A DNA stretch of 64,000 nt from Phycisphaeraceae bacterium. GTDB lineage: Bacteria; Planctomycetota; Phycisphaerae; Phycisphaerales; UBA1924. The translations under genes were made by a program, and so were the position numbers. The notes under the pieces were generated by a model. It did not search any database and was not told where the DNA came from. It saw only the letters and a list, made by a program, of their open reading frames with translations. Location of the stretch: positions 310,001 through 374,000 of the forward strand of contig JAHBXC010000001.1 in the NCBI GenBank assembly GCA_019636675.1, given 5' to 3'. This document shows, piece by piece, positions 33,805-42,074 of this stretch (positions within the stretch are counted from its first letter, which is position 1; each line of letters starts with the position of its first letter).

Positions 33805-36636
33805 ATGAAGATTGGTATTCTTGCTGGCGCCGTCGGACTCGCTGTGTCCGCGGTCGCACTCGCCGAGGCCGCGAAGACCTCGGACCTCATCCCCATCAGC
33901 CGCGTGAGCACGGTTGACTCTGACATCCAGGTCTACCGCCAGACCGGCTGGCCGGCCCTCACCGACGGCATCGTCGGGCAGCGCCGCTCTCCCCTGACGG
34001 GCCTGCGTGCGGAGATGGCTCCCGTCGAGACCGCGCAGGAGTACGTCTCCCTCCGCGGCACGCCGAACGTCGTCTCCGTCAAGTACAACTACGAGAATGC
34101 CCCGGCTGATACCTCGACCGGTGGTCTGGGCTTCACCCGCGCTGCCTCGTTCCAGTCCGGCACGCTGCCCGGCACCATGTACTTCAACGTCCGCGGCCAG
34201 ACCTCGGTCAACTTCGTCCGCGTGATCGACCCCGCCAACCCGCTCACCCCGGCCCCCGCCGCGGGCCCGAACGGCGTGGCCAACCAGACCAAGATGATGC
34301 GTCACCGCGTCGGCGCGGCCCAGGCGCCGGGTGGCTTCTTCACCGGTCACAACGCCCGCCTGATCTCGAGCGAGACCGATCTGGTCGCGTTCTTCCCCCT
34401 CGCCCCGACCGCTGACAACGACGCTCGCGTGTCGTTCGAGGTCTACAACACCACGACCGCCGAGCAGAACACTTTCGAGCCCGTCGCTCTGTTCACCGGC
34501 TTCGTGACCGCCCGCATCCTGTGGGGCGGCACCTGCGTCGAGACCACTCCGGGCGACTGCACGGACTTCGGTCTGCCCGTCGGCCCCATCACGACCATGC
34601 TCTCGCTTGGGCCTGATCCCGCGTCGTTCACGACCGGTATCTTCGTCCCCTGCCTTTACTGCCGCGACGCCCAGGGCATGAACATCCCCGGCTGCACCCC
34701 GCCCGCCGGCTTCTCGGTCGGCCAGCCCGTCCAGATCCCCATCGGGACCTGGCACCGCATGATCGGCGAGACCAGCTCTGACGCCCGCGTCAACGTGTAC
34801 ATCGACTACCTGAACGGCAACCCCGAGGTCGCGATCTACAGCAACACCATCCTCACCTCGGGCTTCCTCGATCGCGTCGGCTCCAACGCCTCCTTCGAGG
34901 CCGCTGAGGCCGAGACCTTCTTCGACAACATCTCCTTCGACGGCGAGCCGTTCGCCCTCCCGACCGCCCCGACCCTCGCGTGCCCCTACCTCGATGACTT
35001 CGAGTGGCTGAACACCGGCCCCGTCCTCGGCCAGACCAGCCGCATCTTCGCGGCCCTGTCCTCGGCGCTCACCGTCATCAACGACGGCGGGCAGGGTCAG
35101 GTCCTCTCGCAGATCAACAACGTCTCGTCGGACAACAAGTTCCGTCAGGAGTTCCGCGAGACCCTCCCCAACGCCTACGCCCTCCCCGGCGACCCCTGGT
35201 CGTTCTGCACGAACGTCCGCCTCACCGGCTCGACGGTCCGCGCTATCGCTCTCGACTCCGAGGCGACGAACTTCATCGTCGGCGGCGTCACCGCTCGCGT
35301 CTACATCGGTCGCGAAGACCCCAACAACATCATGAACCCGTTCTATGAGCCCACGGTCTACGTCCAGATCAACCCCGAGTACGATCCGATCGACGATCCC
35401 TTCACGACCACTCCCCAGGACAACGTCCCGGTGATCGGCGTGGACATCGCTTCCACCGGCACGCAGTGGACCTTCGGTTCCTACCGCGACCTGTGCATGA
35501 CGGTCGACATCGACAACAACCTCACGGTCTCCGTCAACGGCACGACCATCTACTCCGGCACGGCCTTCGCGAACGCCGCCGCCGTCGTCTACCACGAGTC
35601 TGAGAACCAGGCCTTCGGTTCCGGCGCCACCCTGCGCGTCGCCGATCACGACTTCCAGTGCTCGGCTCTGCCCGTGGTCGTGCTGCCCGACTTCACTCTC
35701 ACCTACAACGACAACATGGAGTGGGGCATCCCCGGCATCCCGCCCGTCCGTCACATCGACGACCCCATGGGCGCGCCCACCGCTTCGACCCGCTACACCA
35801 ACGCCAACGGCGTCGTCATGGACAGCGTGAACCTCCTCCGCGGCAGCAGCACCGCCGTCGCGATGGCCAACATCTTCCGTGACACCGCTCAGGTCTCTCC
35901 CCCGAACCCGAACGGCACCGAGGCCTTCCAGTTCACGCAGTTCACCACCCGCGTGCCCAACATCACCGTCTCCGGCTCGACCCGCTGGGTCATCGAAGCC
36001 GACTTCGCGTTCAGCGACTTCACCACCTCGCGTGGCTGGTCGCCCGCGAAGCTCAGCCCCGCCGGCGGCGCCTTCTTCCTCGGCAGCACCATGTGGTACT
36101 CCGCCCAGGACGACACCTTCTACGTGTGGGGCGCCCAGAGCGCCACGGCGATGCCCGGCGATGACGTCCTCGTCACCGCTGGTCCGACCCGCTCCTCGCT
36201 CGGCATCCTCGCCAACCAGGCCTTCCGCGCTCGCGTGGAGTACAACCTCTCCACCGGCAAGATCGACTGGAAGATCAACGGCACCGCGATCGGCTCTACC
36301 TTCCCCAACATCGTGACCAACCCCGTCACGCAGCAGCCCCTCGTCGTCCGTGACCTCGACGCGATCTTCGTGTTCAGCGGCGACGACGACACCGGCACCC
36401 CGACCGCTCCGTTCTCCGTGTACTACATGGACAACCTCAACGTCTCCACCGGCCAGGCCCCCTGCCCCGGCGACACCAACGGCGACCGCATCATCAACTT
36501 CTCCGACCTCAACGCCGTCCTCTCGACCTTCGGTCAGAGCGGCGCTGGGATCCCCGGCGATGTCAACGGTGACGGCGTCGTGAACTTCTCCGACCTCAAC
36601 ATCGTCCTCTCGAACTTCGGCGTCACCTGCCCGTAA
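33805..36636 (+). CDS. Secreted multi-domain protein with C-terminal dockerin-like repeats
   Basis: A 943-residue exported protein: signal peptide at 1-22 (ending VALAEA), then three similar beta-rich units at roughly 60-390, 395-625 and 630-885. Each opens with an acidic/aromatic motif (YNYENAP, DDFEWLN, NDNMEWG) and two close with a DN motif (FFDNISFDG, YMDNLNVSTG), suggesting concanavalin/laminin-G-like jelly rolls. The end is two Ca2+-loop dockerin-like repeats (GDTNGDRIINFSDLN; GDVNGDGVVNFSDLN) flanked by Cys in APCPGD and VTCP, as in the 'GC-type dockerin' proteins of Phycisphaerae. It has GAGGAG before ATG 33805, strongly biased C-ending codons and a strong terminator, all signs of high expression. 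Probably a surface or matrix protein. Confidence 0.85.
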   Translation: MKIGILAGAVGLAVSAVALAEAAKTSDLIPISRVSTVDSDIQVYRQTGWPALTDGIVGQRRSPLTGLRAEMAPVETAQEYVSLRGTPNVVSVKYNYENAPADTSTGGLGFTRAASFQSGTLPGTMYFNVRGQTSVNFVRVIDPANPLTPAPAAGPNGVANQTKMMRHRVGAAQAPGGFFTGHNARLISSETDLVAFFPLAPTADNDARVSFEVYNTTTAEQNTFEPVALFTGFVTARILWGGTCVETTPGDCTDFGLPVGPITTMLSLGPDPASFTTGIFVPCLYCRDAQGMNIPGCTPPAGFSVGQPVQIPIGTWHRMIGETSSDARVNVYIDYLNGNPEVAIYSNTILTSGFLDRVGSNASFEAAEAETFFDNISFDGEPFALPTAPTLACPYLDDFEWLNTGPVLGQTSRIFAALSSALTVINDGGQGQVLSQINNVSSDNKFRQEFRETLPNAYALPGDPWSFCTNVRLTGSTVRAIALDSEATNFIVGGVTARVYIGREDPNNIMNPFYEPTVYVQINPEYDPIDDPFTTTPQDNVPVIGVDIASTGTQWTFGSYRDLCMTVDIDNNLTVSVNGTTIYSGTAFANAAAVVYHESENQAFGSGATLRVADHDFQCSALPVVVLPDFTLTYNDNMEWGIPGIPPVRHIDDPMGAPTASTRYTNANGVVMDSVNLLRGSSTAVAMANIFRDTAQVSPPNPNGTEAFQFTQFTTRVPNITVSGSTRWVIEADFAFSDFTTSRGWSPAKLSPAGGAFFLGSTMWYSAQDDTFYVWGAQSATAMPGDDVLVTAGPTRSSLGILANQAFRARVEYNLSTGKIDWKINGTAIGSTFPNIVTNPVTQQPLVVRDLDAIFVFSGDDDTGTPTAPFSVYYMDNLNVSTGQAPCPGDTNGDRIINFSDLNAVLSTFGQSGAGIPGDVNGDGVVNFSDLNIVLSNFGVTCP

Positions 36637-36679
36637 GTCTCGCGAAGACACCTACTGACTCGAATCGACTCTGATTCAC

Positions 36680-36717
36680 ACCCCGGAGGGGTAACCCCCT
36701 CCGGGGTCTTTCTTTTT
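36680..36717 (+). terminator. Strong rho-independent terminator of the dockerin protein gene
   Basis: A perfect 12-pair stem (ACCCCGGAGGGG / CCCCTCCGGGGT) with a TAAC loop is followed by CTTTCTTTTT, 44 bases after the stop codon. This is a textbook intrinsic terminator. Confidence 0.95.
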
Positions 36718-36735
36718 CCGGCGCGAACGCGCATG

Positions 36736-36758
36736 AAAGAAGGGCCCGCGGGCCCTTC
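36736..36758 (-). terminator. Probable terminator of pgk
   Basis: A perfect 20-base palindrome (GAAGGGCCCG and its complement, 36739-36758) lies 28 bases after the pgk stop on the minus strand and is followed by TTTC. The stem is strong, the T-tract short. Confidence 0.6.
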
Positions 36759-36786
36759 GTGATCGATCACCGGTTGTCCGTGCCTT

Positions 36787-38001
36787 TCACGCGTCGGTGA
36801 GCACCGACACAGACTCGAACGCACGCCCCTCGAGCATTTCGAGACTCGCCCCGCCGCCCGTCGAGACGTGCGACACCCGCGACGCGACGCCGAACTTCTC
36901 GGCGGCGGCGGCGCTGTCGCCCCCCCCGACGATCGTGACCGCGCCGTTCCGCTCGGTCGCGTTCGCCATCGCGTCGGCGATCGTCTCGCTGCCCATCGCG
37001 AACTTGCGCCACTCGAAGACGCCCATCGGCCCGTTCCAGACGACCGTCTTCGCCTTCTCGATGATCCCTGCGTAGCGGGCCTGCGTCGCCGGGCCGATGT
37101 CCAGGCCCATCCAGCCCTCGGGGATAGTGCCCTCGAAGACCTTCACCTCATCGGCGTGCTCGGCGAACTGCGTCGCGCACACGTGATCGGTCGGCAGGAG
37201 CAGGTCGCACTTCGCGACGGCGGCGTGGTCGAGGATCTTCTTCGCGTCGCCCAGGCGGTCCTCCTCGACGCGGCTGTCGCCCACCTTCTTGCCGAGCGCG
37301 GCCATGAGCGTGTACGCCATCGCGCCGCCCACCAGCAGCGTGTCGGTCAGGTCGAGCAGACGCAGCAGGGCCGGGATCTTGTCGCTGACCTTGGCGCCGC
37401 CCACCACGGCCACGAAGGGACGCTGGGGGTGCTGCATCGCGTCGGAGAGGTAGCGGATCTCCTTGGCCATCAGCAGCCCGCTCGCCGCCGGCTTGCCCTG
37501 CTCCTTCATGATCTTCGCGACCGAGACGATCGACGCGTGGGCGCGATGGGCCGCCCCGAACGCGTCGTTGCAGTACACGTCGCCCATCGCGGAGAGCTTC
37601 TCGGCGAAATCAGGGTCGCCCTTGGTCTCGGCCTTGTGGTGGCGCAGGTTCTCGAGCAGCATCACCTCGCCCGGCTTGAGCGCCGCGGCCGCGTTCGCGG
37701 CAGCAGAGTCCACGCAGTCGGTCGAGGGGAACGCGCACGGGCGCCCGAGCAGCCTCGAGAGCCGCTCGGCGCAGACCTTCAGGGAGGACTCCTCCTCGTA
37801 CCCGTCCCCCTTGGGGCGACCCAGGTGGGACATCAGCACCACGCTCCCGCCACGCTCGACCACGCTGCGGATCGAGGGCAGCGCCATCTGGATGCGCCGG
37901 TCGTCGCTGATCTGCCCGTTCGAGACGGGAACATTGAAGTCCACGCGCATCAGGACACGCTTGCCGCGGACATTGAGCTGATCGATCGTCACTTTCGCCA
38001 C
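36787..38001 (-). CDS. pgk: Phosphoglycerate kinase
   Basis: Glycolytic enzyme that transfers phosphate from 1,3-bisphosphoglycerate to ADP. The 404 residues show the N-terminal RVLMRVDFNVPV signature, SHLGRPKG, LLENLRHHKAE, CNDAFGAAHRAHAS, the ATP-domain VVGGAKVSDK, WNGPMGVFE and the closing VSTGGGASLEML. The start is a GTG at 38001 (VAKVTIDQL) with AGGAGGAG upstream; the in-frame ATG 38046 would extend it by 15 atypical residues. It stands alone, divergent from miaA across 96 bases, with its own terminator. Confidence 0.97.
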   Translation of the reverse strand: MAKVTIDQLNVRGKRVLMRVDFNVPVSNGQISDDRRIQMALPSIRSVVERGGSVVLMSHLGRPKGDGYEEESSLKVCAERLSRLLGRPCAFPSTDCVDSAAANAAAALKPGEVMLLENLRHHKAETKGDPDFAEKLSAMGDVYCNDAFGAAHRAHASIVSVAKIMKEQGKPAASGLLMAKEIRYLSDAMQHPQRPFVAVVGGAKVSDKIPALLRLLDLTDTLLVGGAMAYTLMAALGKKVGDSRVEEDRLGDAKKILDHAAVAKCDLLLPTDHVCATQFAEHADEVKVFEGTIPEGWMGLDIGPATQARYAGIIEKAKTVVWNGPMGVFEWRKFAMGSETIADAMANATERNGAVTIVGGGDSAAAAEKFGVASRVSHVSTGGGASLEMLEGRAFESVSVLTDA

Positions 38002-38097
38002 GAATGGGCTCCTCCTGCTGTGAGTGCTTCGCGAGTCTGGACGCATCCTAGCCGACGCCCGGGCGCTCTTGGCCCCACGCTAGAGTTGCCGGTGACC

Positions 38098-39066
38098 ATG
38101 GCCCGCGCCATCCCGATGCCCGTCATCGTCGGCCCGACCGCCGGCGGCAAGTCGGCGCTGGGCGTCGACCTCGCGCTGCGCCTTCGCGACGCGCTGGGGG
38201 TCCCGGCCGAGGTGGTTTCCGCCGACTCCATCCAGGTCTACCGCGGGCTCGACATCGGCTCGGGCAAGGCCACGGTGGACGAGATGCGCGGCGTCCGGCA
38301 TCACCTCCTCGATATCCGCGACCCGACCGATCGCTTCAGCGTGGAGGAATGGCTGCGGCTCGCCGAAGACGCGATCGCCGACATCCGCGCACGGGGCTGC
38401 ATCCCGGTCGTTGTGGGCGGGACGCATTTCTACGTCAAGGCCCTTCTTGAAGGGCTCTTCGAAGGGCCGTCGAGCGACCAGGCACTGCGCGCGACCCTGG
38501 CAGCGATGCCCCCCGACGATCGCTACGACGAACTGCGGCGCGTCGATCCGCTTGCGGCGGGGCGGATCCATCGCAACGACGAGAAGCGCGTCGTGCGCGC
38601 CCTCGAGGTCTACCGGCTCACGGGGCGGCCGATCTCTTCGTTCCAGCGCCAATGGGACGCGGACTCGGTGCGCGACGACGCGGTGCTCATCGGGCTCGAA
38701 TGGCCCGGGGAGCAGATCAACCGGCGCATCAACGCGCGTGTGAAGCGGATGGTCGAGCTGGGATTCGTCGACGAGGTCCGCTCGCTGCGATCGCGTGGGC
38801 TCCTCGGCCCGACAGCGCGCGAGGCGCTTGGCTACAAGCAGATCGCCGCCGCCCTCGATGCCGGGGGCTCGGCGTCGCAGATCGACGAGGCGATCGAACG
38901 GACCAAGATCGAGACCCGCCGGTTCGCGAAGAACCAGCGGACCTGGCTCCGCCGGCTGCGCACGATCCCGGGGTCTCTCTGGCTGGACGGGCCGACCCTG
39001 CCCGACGACGCCCGGGCGGATTCGGCGCTTGCCGGGCTGCTGCACGGGCGGGGGATTTCGACATAA
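38098..39066 (+). CDS. miaA: tRNA dimethylallyltransferase
   Basis: Transfers a dimethylallyl group to N6 of A37 in tRNAs that read UNN codons. The 322 residues show the P-loop GPTAGGKSALG, the substrate block ADSIQVYRGLDIGSGKAT, HHLLDIRDPTDRFSVEEW, VVVGGTHFYVKALLEGLF, and the tRNA-contact region RFAKNQRTWLRRL. ATG 38098 (MARAIPMPVIVGPTAGG) puts the P-loop at its usual place; GTG 38092 is also possible. No Shine-Dalgarno is evident. The modification partner MiaB is not in the window. Confidence 0.96.
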   Translation: MARAIPMPVIVGPTAGGKSALGVDLALRLRDALGVPAEVVSADSIQVYRGLDIGSGKATVDEMRGVRHHLLDIRDPTDRFSVEEWLRLAEDAIADIRARGCIPVVVGGTHFYVKALLEGLFEGPSSDQALRATLAAMPPDDRYDELRRVDPLAAGRIHRNDEKRVVRALEVYRLTGRPISSFQRQWDADSVRDDAVLIGLEWPGEQINRRINARVKRMVELGFVDEVRSLRSRGLLGPTAREALGYKQIAAALDAGGSASQIDEAIERTKIETRRFAKNQRTWLRRLRTIPGSLWLDGPTLPDDARADSALAGLLHGRGIST

Positions 39067-39160
39067 GCCCCTTGTGAGCAAAGGCCTTACACCGACTGAC
39101 TCTCCCGTGCCCACGGGCTGGCCCCGGGAGGCGACGCGCGTCCCTGTGCGCCCGGGCGTC

Positions 39161-39189
39161 TTGACATTCCCGGGCCTGTTCGCTTAGGT
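39161..39189 (+). promoter_or_regulatory. Sigma-70-type promoter upstream of topA
   Basis: TTGACA (39161-39166) is followed after 17 bases by TTAGGT (39184-39189). Transcription would start near 39196, giving a leader of about 40 bases before ATG 39237. Confidence 0.5.
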
Positions 39190-39236
39190 CGTCGGCGTTG
39201 GCGGCCGAAACATGCAGCCCCCGGCGCCCCCTCCAT

Positions 39237-42068
39237 ATGGCTAAAGACCCGAACGCATCTCGAAAATCATCCCCCGCCGCGCGCAAGAAGTCGACGCGGA
39301 AGAAGGTGTCCAAGGCCGCGCCCAAGCGGAGCGCCGAGTCCGTCGACGAGGGGGACGAGGGCGACGACCTCGCTGGCGCCGGGTCCTCGCACGGCAAGCA
39401 CCTGGTCATCGTGGAGTCGCCCGCCAAGGCGAAGACGATCAACCGCTACCTCGGGTCGGGCTACATCGTGAAAGCGTCGGTCGGGCACGTGCGCGACCTG
39501 CCCGAGAAAGCGGTGAAGGGCGACAAGTCCCCGGTCCCGGGCGTCGACCTCGAGCACGACTTCGAACCGACCTACCAGGTCCTTTCCGGGAAGAACAAGA
39601 CCGTCAGCGAGCTGAAGCGTGCGGCGAAGGGCGCGTCGGACATCTGGTTCGCGACCGACCTTGACCGCGAGGGCGAGGCGATCGCCTGGCACCTGGCGCA
39701 CATCCTGGGCGTGCGGCCGGATCAGGCGAAGCGCGTGGTCTTCAACGCGATCACCGCGACGGAGATCAAGCGCGCGTTCTCGACGCCCCGCTCGATCGAT
39801 CAGAACAAAGTCGACGCGCAGCAGGCCCGGCGCGTGCTGGACCGCATCGTGGGGTACCAGGTCTCGCCCCTGCTGTGGAAGAAGGTCGCGCGAGGGCTGT
39901 CCGCCGGTCGCGTGCAGAGCGTCGCGGTCCGGCTGATCGTCGATCGCGAGCGAGAGATCCGCGCGTTCATCCCCGAGGAATACTGGAAGATCGACGCCAG
40001 GTTCGCGCTCAGGCCCGAGGACGCGGCGAAGCTCGCGGTCGCGTGGCCCGACTTCCTCGCCGAGTGCGACGACAAGGGCAACCCCCCCACCGTCAAGGCG
40101 CAGAACGCGTGGCTCTCGTCGCGCAGCGCTCTCAGCGCCGAGCTGGTCGAGATCGGCGGCGAGAAGTTCGAACTCACGTCCGAGGGTCTGAAGGGCGCGA
40201 CCGAGGGCAAGGTCGATCTGACGGCGCGCGTGCGTGAGATCGCCGAGCGCGCCGGGCTGACCGACCTGTCCGTCGAGACGGTCGAGAACCAGGATGGCAA
40301 GGGCCCGGCGCGGTTCCATCGCACCGTCTTCGGGCGCATCGACACCAGCACACCGTACTCGATCCGCTCGATCGAAACGAAGCGCACCACCACGCGTCCC
40401 TCGGCGCCGTTCATCACCTCGACGCTCCAGCAGGCGGCGTCCTCGCGCCTGGGCTTCGGCGCACAGCGCACCATGCGCGCCGCCCAGAACCTGTACGAGG
40501 GCGTGGAGCTGCGCGGCGTCGGCGCCGTCGGCCTCATCACGTACATGCGAACCGACTCGACGCACCTGTCGCGCGACGCGATCGACATGGCGCGCGGGTA
40601 CATCGAGAAGGCCTTCGGCGACAAGTACCTGCCCGAGAAGCCCAACTTCTTCTCCTCCTCGAACAAAGCGGCGCAGGAAGCCCACGAGGCCATCAGGCCG
40701 ACCTCCCTCGACCACTCCCCGGACCGCGTCGCCGCCGACCTGCGCAAGCACCGCAACGGCGAGGACATGCTCAAGGTCTACCGCATCATCTGGGAGCGGT
40801 TCGTCGCCTGCCAGATGACGCCGGCTCAGTGGGATTCGACGACCGTGCTGATCGAGGGCGGGAAGGACGCGCGTAACCCGCTCGTCTTCAAGGCCACGGG
40901 CCGCACGCTCGTGTTCGACGGGTTTTATAAGGTTTCGGGCGTGCCGGTCGCCAGCGACGAGCAGGTCCTTCCCGAGCTGCGCGAGAAGCAGCCCCTCGCG
41001 CCCTTCAGCGTCGAGCCCCAGCAGAAGTTCACCTCGCCGCCGCCCCGCTACAGCGAGGCTTCGCTGATCAAGACGCTCGAGAGCGAGGGCATCGGGCGCC
41101 CTTCGACCTACGCGTCGATCATCCAGGTGATCCAGGACCGCAAGTACGCCGAGCAGGTCGATCGTCGCTTCTACGCGACCGATCTGGGCGAGGTGGTCAC
41201 CGACAAACTGATCGAGGCCTTCCCCGAGATCATGCAGGTCGGCTACACGCGCGACCTGGAAGACGAACTCGACAAGATCGAGAGCGACAAGCTCGACTGG
41301 GTCGAGGTCCTGCGCCGCTTTTACGGGCCCTTCAAGAAGCAGCTCGGCGAGGCGCTCGAGCACCTCACCCACGCGAAAGCGGAGACGCAGCCGGCGCCAA
41401 AGGAATACCGCTGCGAGAAATGCGGCGCCGACCTCGTGTACCGCTTCGGCAAGAACGGTCGCTTCCTGTCGTGCTCGCGCTATCCGGAGTGCGACTACGC
41501 GTGCCCGTGCGATCGCGAGGGCAGGCCGCAGAAGATCGAGACCGCGAACATCGCGTGCCACAAGTGCGGCGCCGCGATGACCAAGCGCACCGGTCGCTTC
41601 GGCCCGTTCCTGGGCTGCTCGCGATACCCCGACTGCGACGGCATCCTGAAACTCGACAAGAAGGGCCATGTCCTCGCGCCCCAGCCCCCGGCGCTGATGA
41701 CCGACCTGCCCTGCCCGAAGGACCAGAAGCCCCTCGTGCTGCGCAACGGCGTGCGCGGGCCCTGGCTGTCGTGCTCGAATTTCCCCAAGTGCCGCGGACG
41801 CGGCAAGTGGGCCGAACTCCCCGACGAGGTGCGCGCGAAGTGGGAGAAAGCACTCGCTGCCCACGAGAAGGAACACCCGATCCCGATCATCCGCGACATG
41901 GAGGGAAACCCCCTCACCGACGCCAAGGGCAAGCCGCTCGACGCGGGCGACGATTCACCCGAGCCCAAGCGCGGACGCGGGCGCACGCGAGGCGGGTCCG
42001 CCGGGCGCTCGAGCGCATCGACCGGCGACGCTTCGCCCGACGACGACTCCAACGAGCAGGCGGCCTGA
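39237..42068 (+). CDS. topA: DNA topoisomerase I
   Basis: Type IA topoisomerase that relaxes negative supercoils, 943 residues. A Lys/Arg/Ser-rich extension of about 55 residues precedes the Toprim domain (HLVIVESPAKAKTINRYLG; DLDREGEAIAWHL). The active-site tyrosine is in GLITYMRTDSTHLS. The C-terminus carries three zinc ribbons: CEKCG with SCSRYPECDYACPC, CHKCG with GCSRYPDC, and CPKDQ with SCSNFPKC (the last with a single Cys at its N side), then an acidic/Arg-rich tail. ATG 39237 is chosen over the frame extension to 39198. The ClC gene begins 7 bases after the stop, so the two, plus rnpA-yidD, may be one transcript. Confidence 0.97.
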   Translation: MAKDPNASRKSSPAARKKSTRKKVSKAAPKRSAESVDEGDEGDDLAGAGSSHGKHLVIVESPAKAKTINRYLGSGYIVKASVGHVRDLPEKAVKGDKSPVPGVDLEHDFEPTYQVLSGKNKTVSELKRAAKGASDIWFATDLDREGEAIAWHLAHILGVRPDQAKRVVFNAITATEIKRAFSTPRSIDQNKVDAQQARRVLDRIVGYQVSPLLWKKVARGLSAGRVQSVAVRLIVDREREIRAFIPEEYWKIDARFALRPEDAAKLAVAWPDFLAECDDKGNPPTVKAQNAWLSSRSALSAELVEIGGEKFELTSEGLKGATEGKVDLTARVREIAERAGLTDLSVETVENQDGKGPARFHRTVFGRIDTSTPYSIRSIETKRTTTRPSAPFITSTLQQAASSRLGFGAQRTMRAAQNLYEGVELRGVGAVGLITYMRTDSTHLSRDAIDMARGYIEKAFGDKYLPEKPNFFSSSNKAAQEAHEAIRPTSLDHSPDRVAADLRKHRNGEDMLKVYRIIWERFVACQMTPAQWDSTTVLIEGGKDARNPLVFKATGRTLVFDGFYKVSGVPVASDEQVLPELREKQPLAPFSVEPQQKFTSPPPRYSEASLIKTLESEGIGRPSTYASIIQVIQDRKYAEQVDRRFYATDLGEVVTDKLIEAFPEIMQVGYTRDLEDELDKIESDKLDWVEVLRRFYGPFKKQLGEALEHLTHAKAETQPAPKEYRCEKCGADLVYRFGKNGRFLSCSRYPECDYACPCDREGRPQKIETANIACHKCGAAMTKRTGRFGPFLGCSRYPDCDGILKLDKKGHVLAPQPPALMTDLPCPKDQKPLVLRNGVRGPWLSCSNFPKCRGRGKWAELPDEVRAKWEKALAAHEKEHPIPIIRDMEGNPLTDAKGKPLDAGDDSPEPKRGRGRTRGGSAGRSSASTGDASPDDDSNEQAA

Positions 42069-42074
42069 GCGGCG

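Noticed and set aside
33661..36651. A 996-codon open frame on the minus strand across the whole dockerin gene
   Set aside because: It is codon-aligned antisense to a clearly coding gene. The sense gene avoids TTA, CTA and TCA because of strong codon bias, which leaves the antisense frame open; its translation is Val/Gly/Asp/Arg-rich without domains.
39267..41876. An 869-codon minus-strand open frame opposite topA
   Set aside because: topA is unambiguous on the plus strand; the antisense product is an Arg/Asp/Leu-rich shadow.
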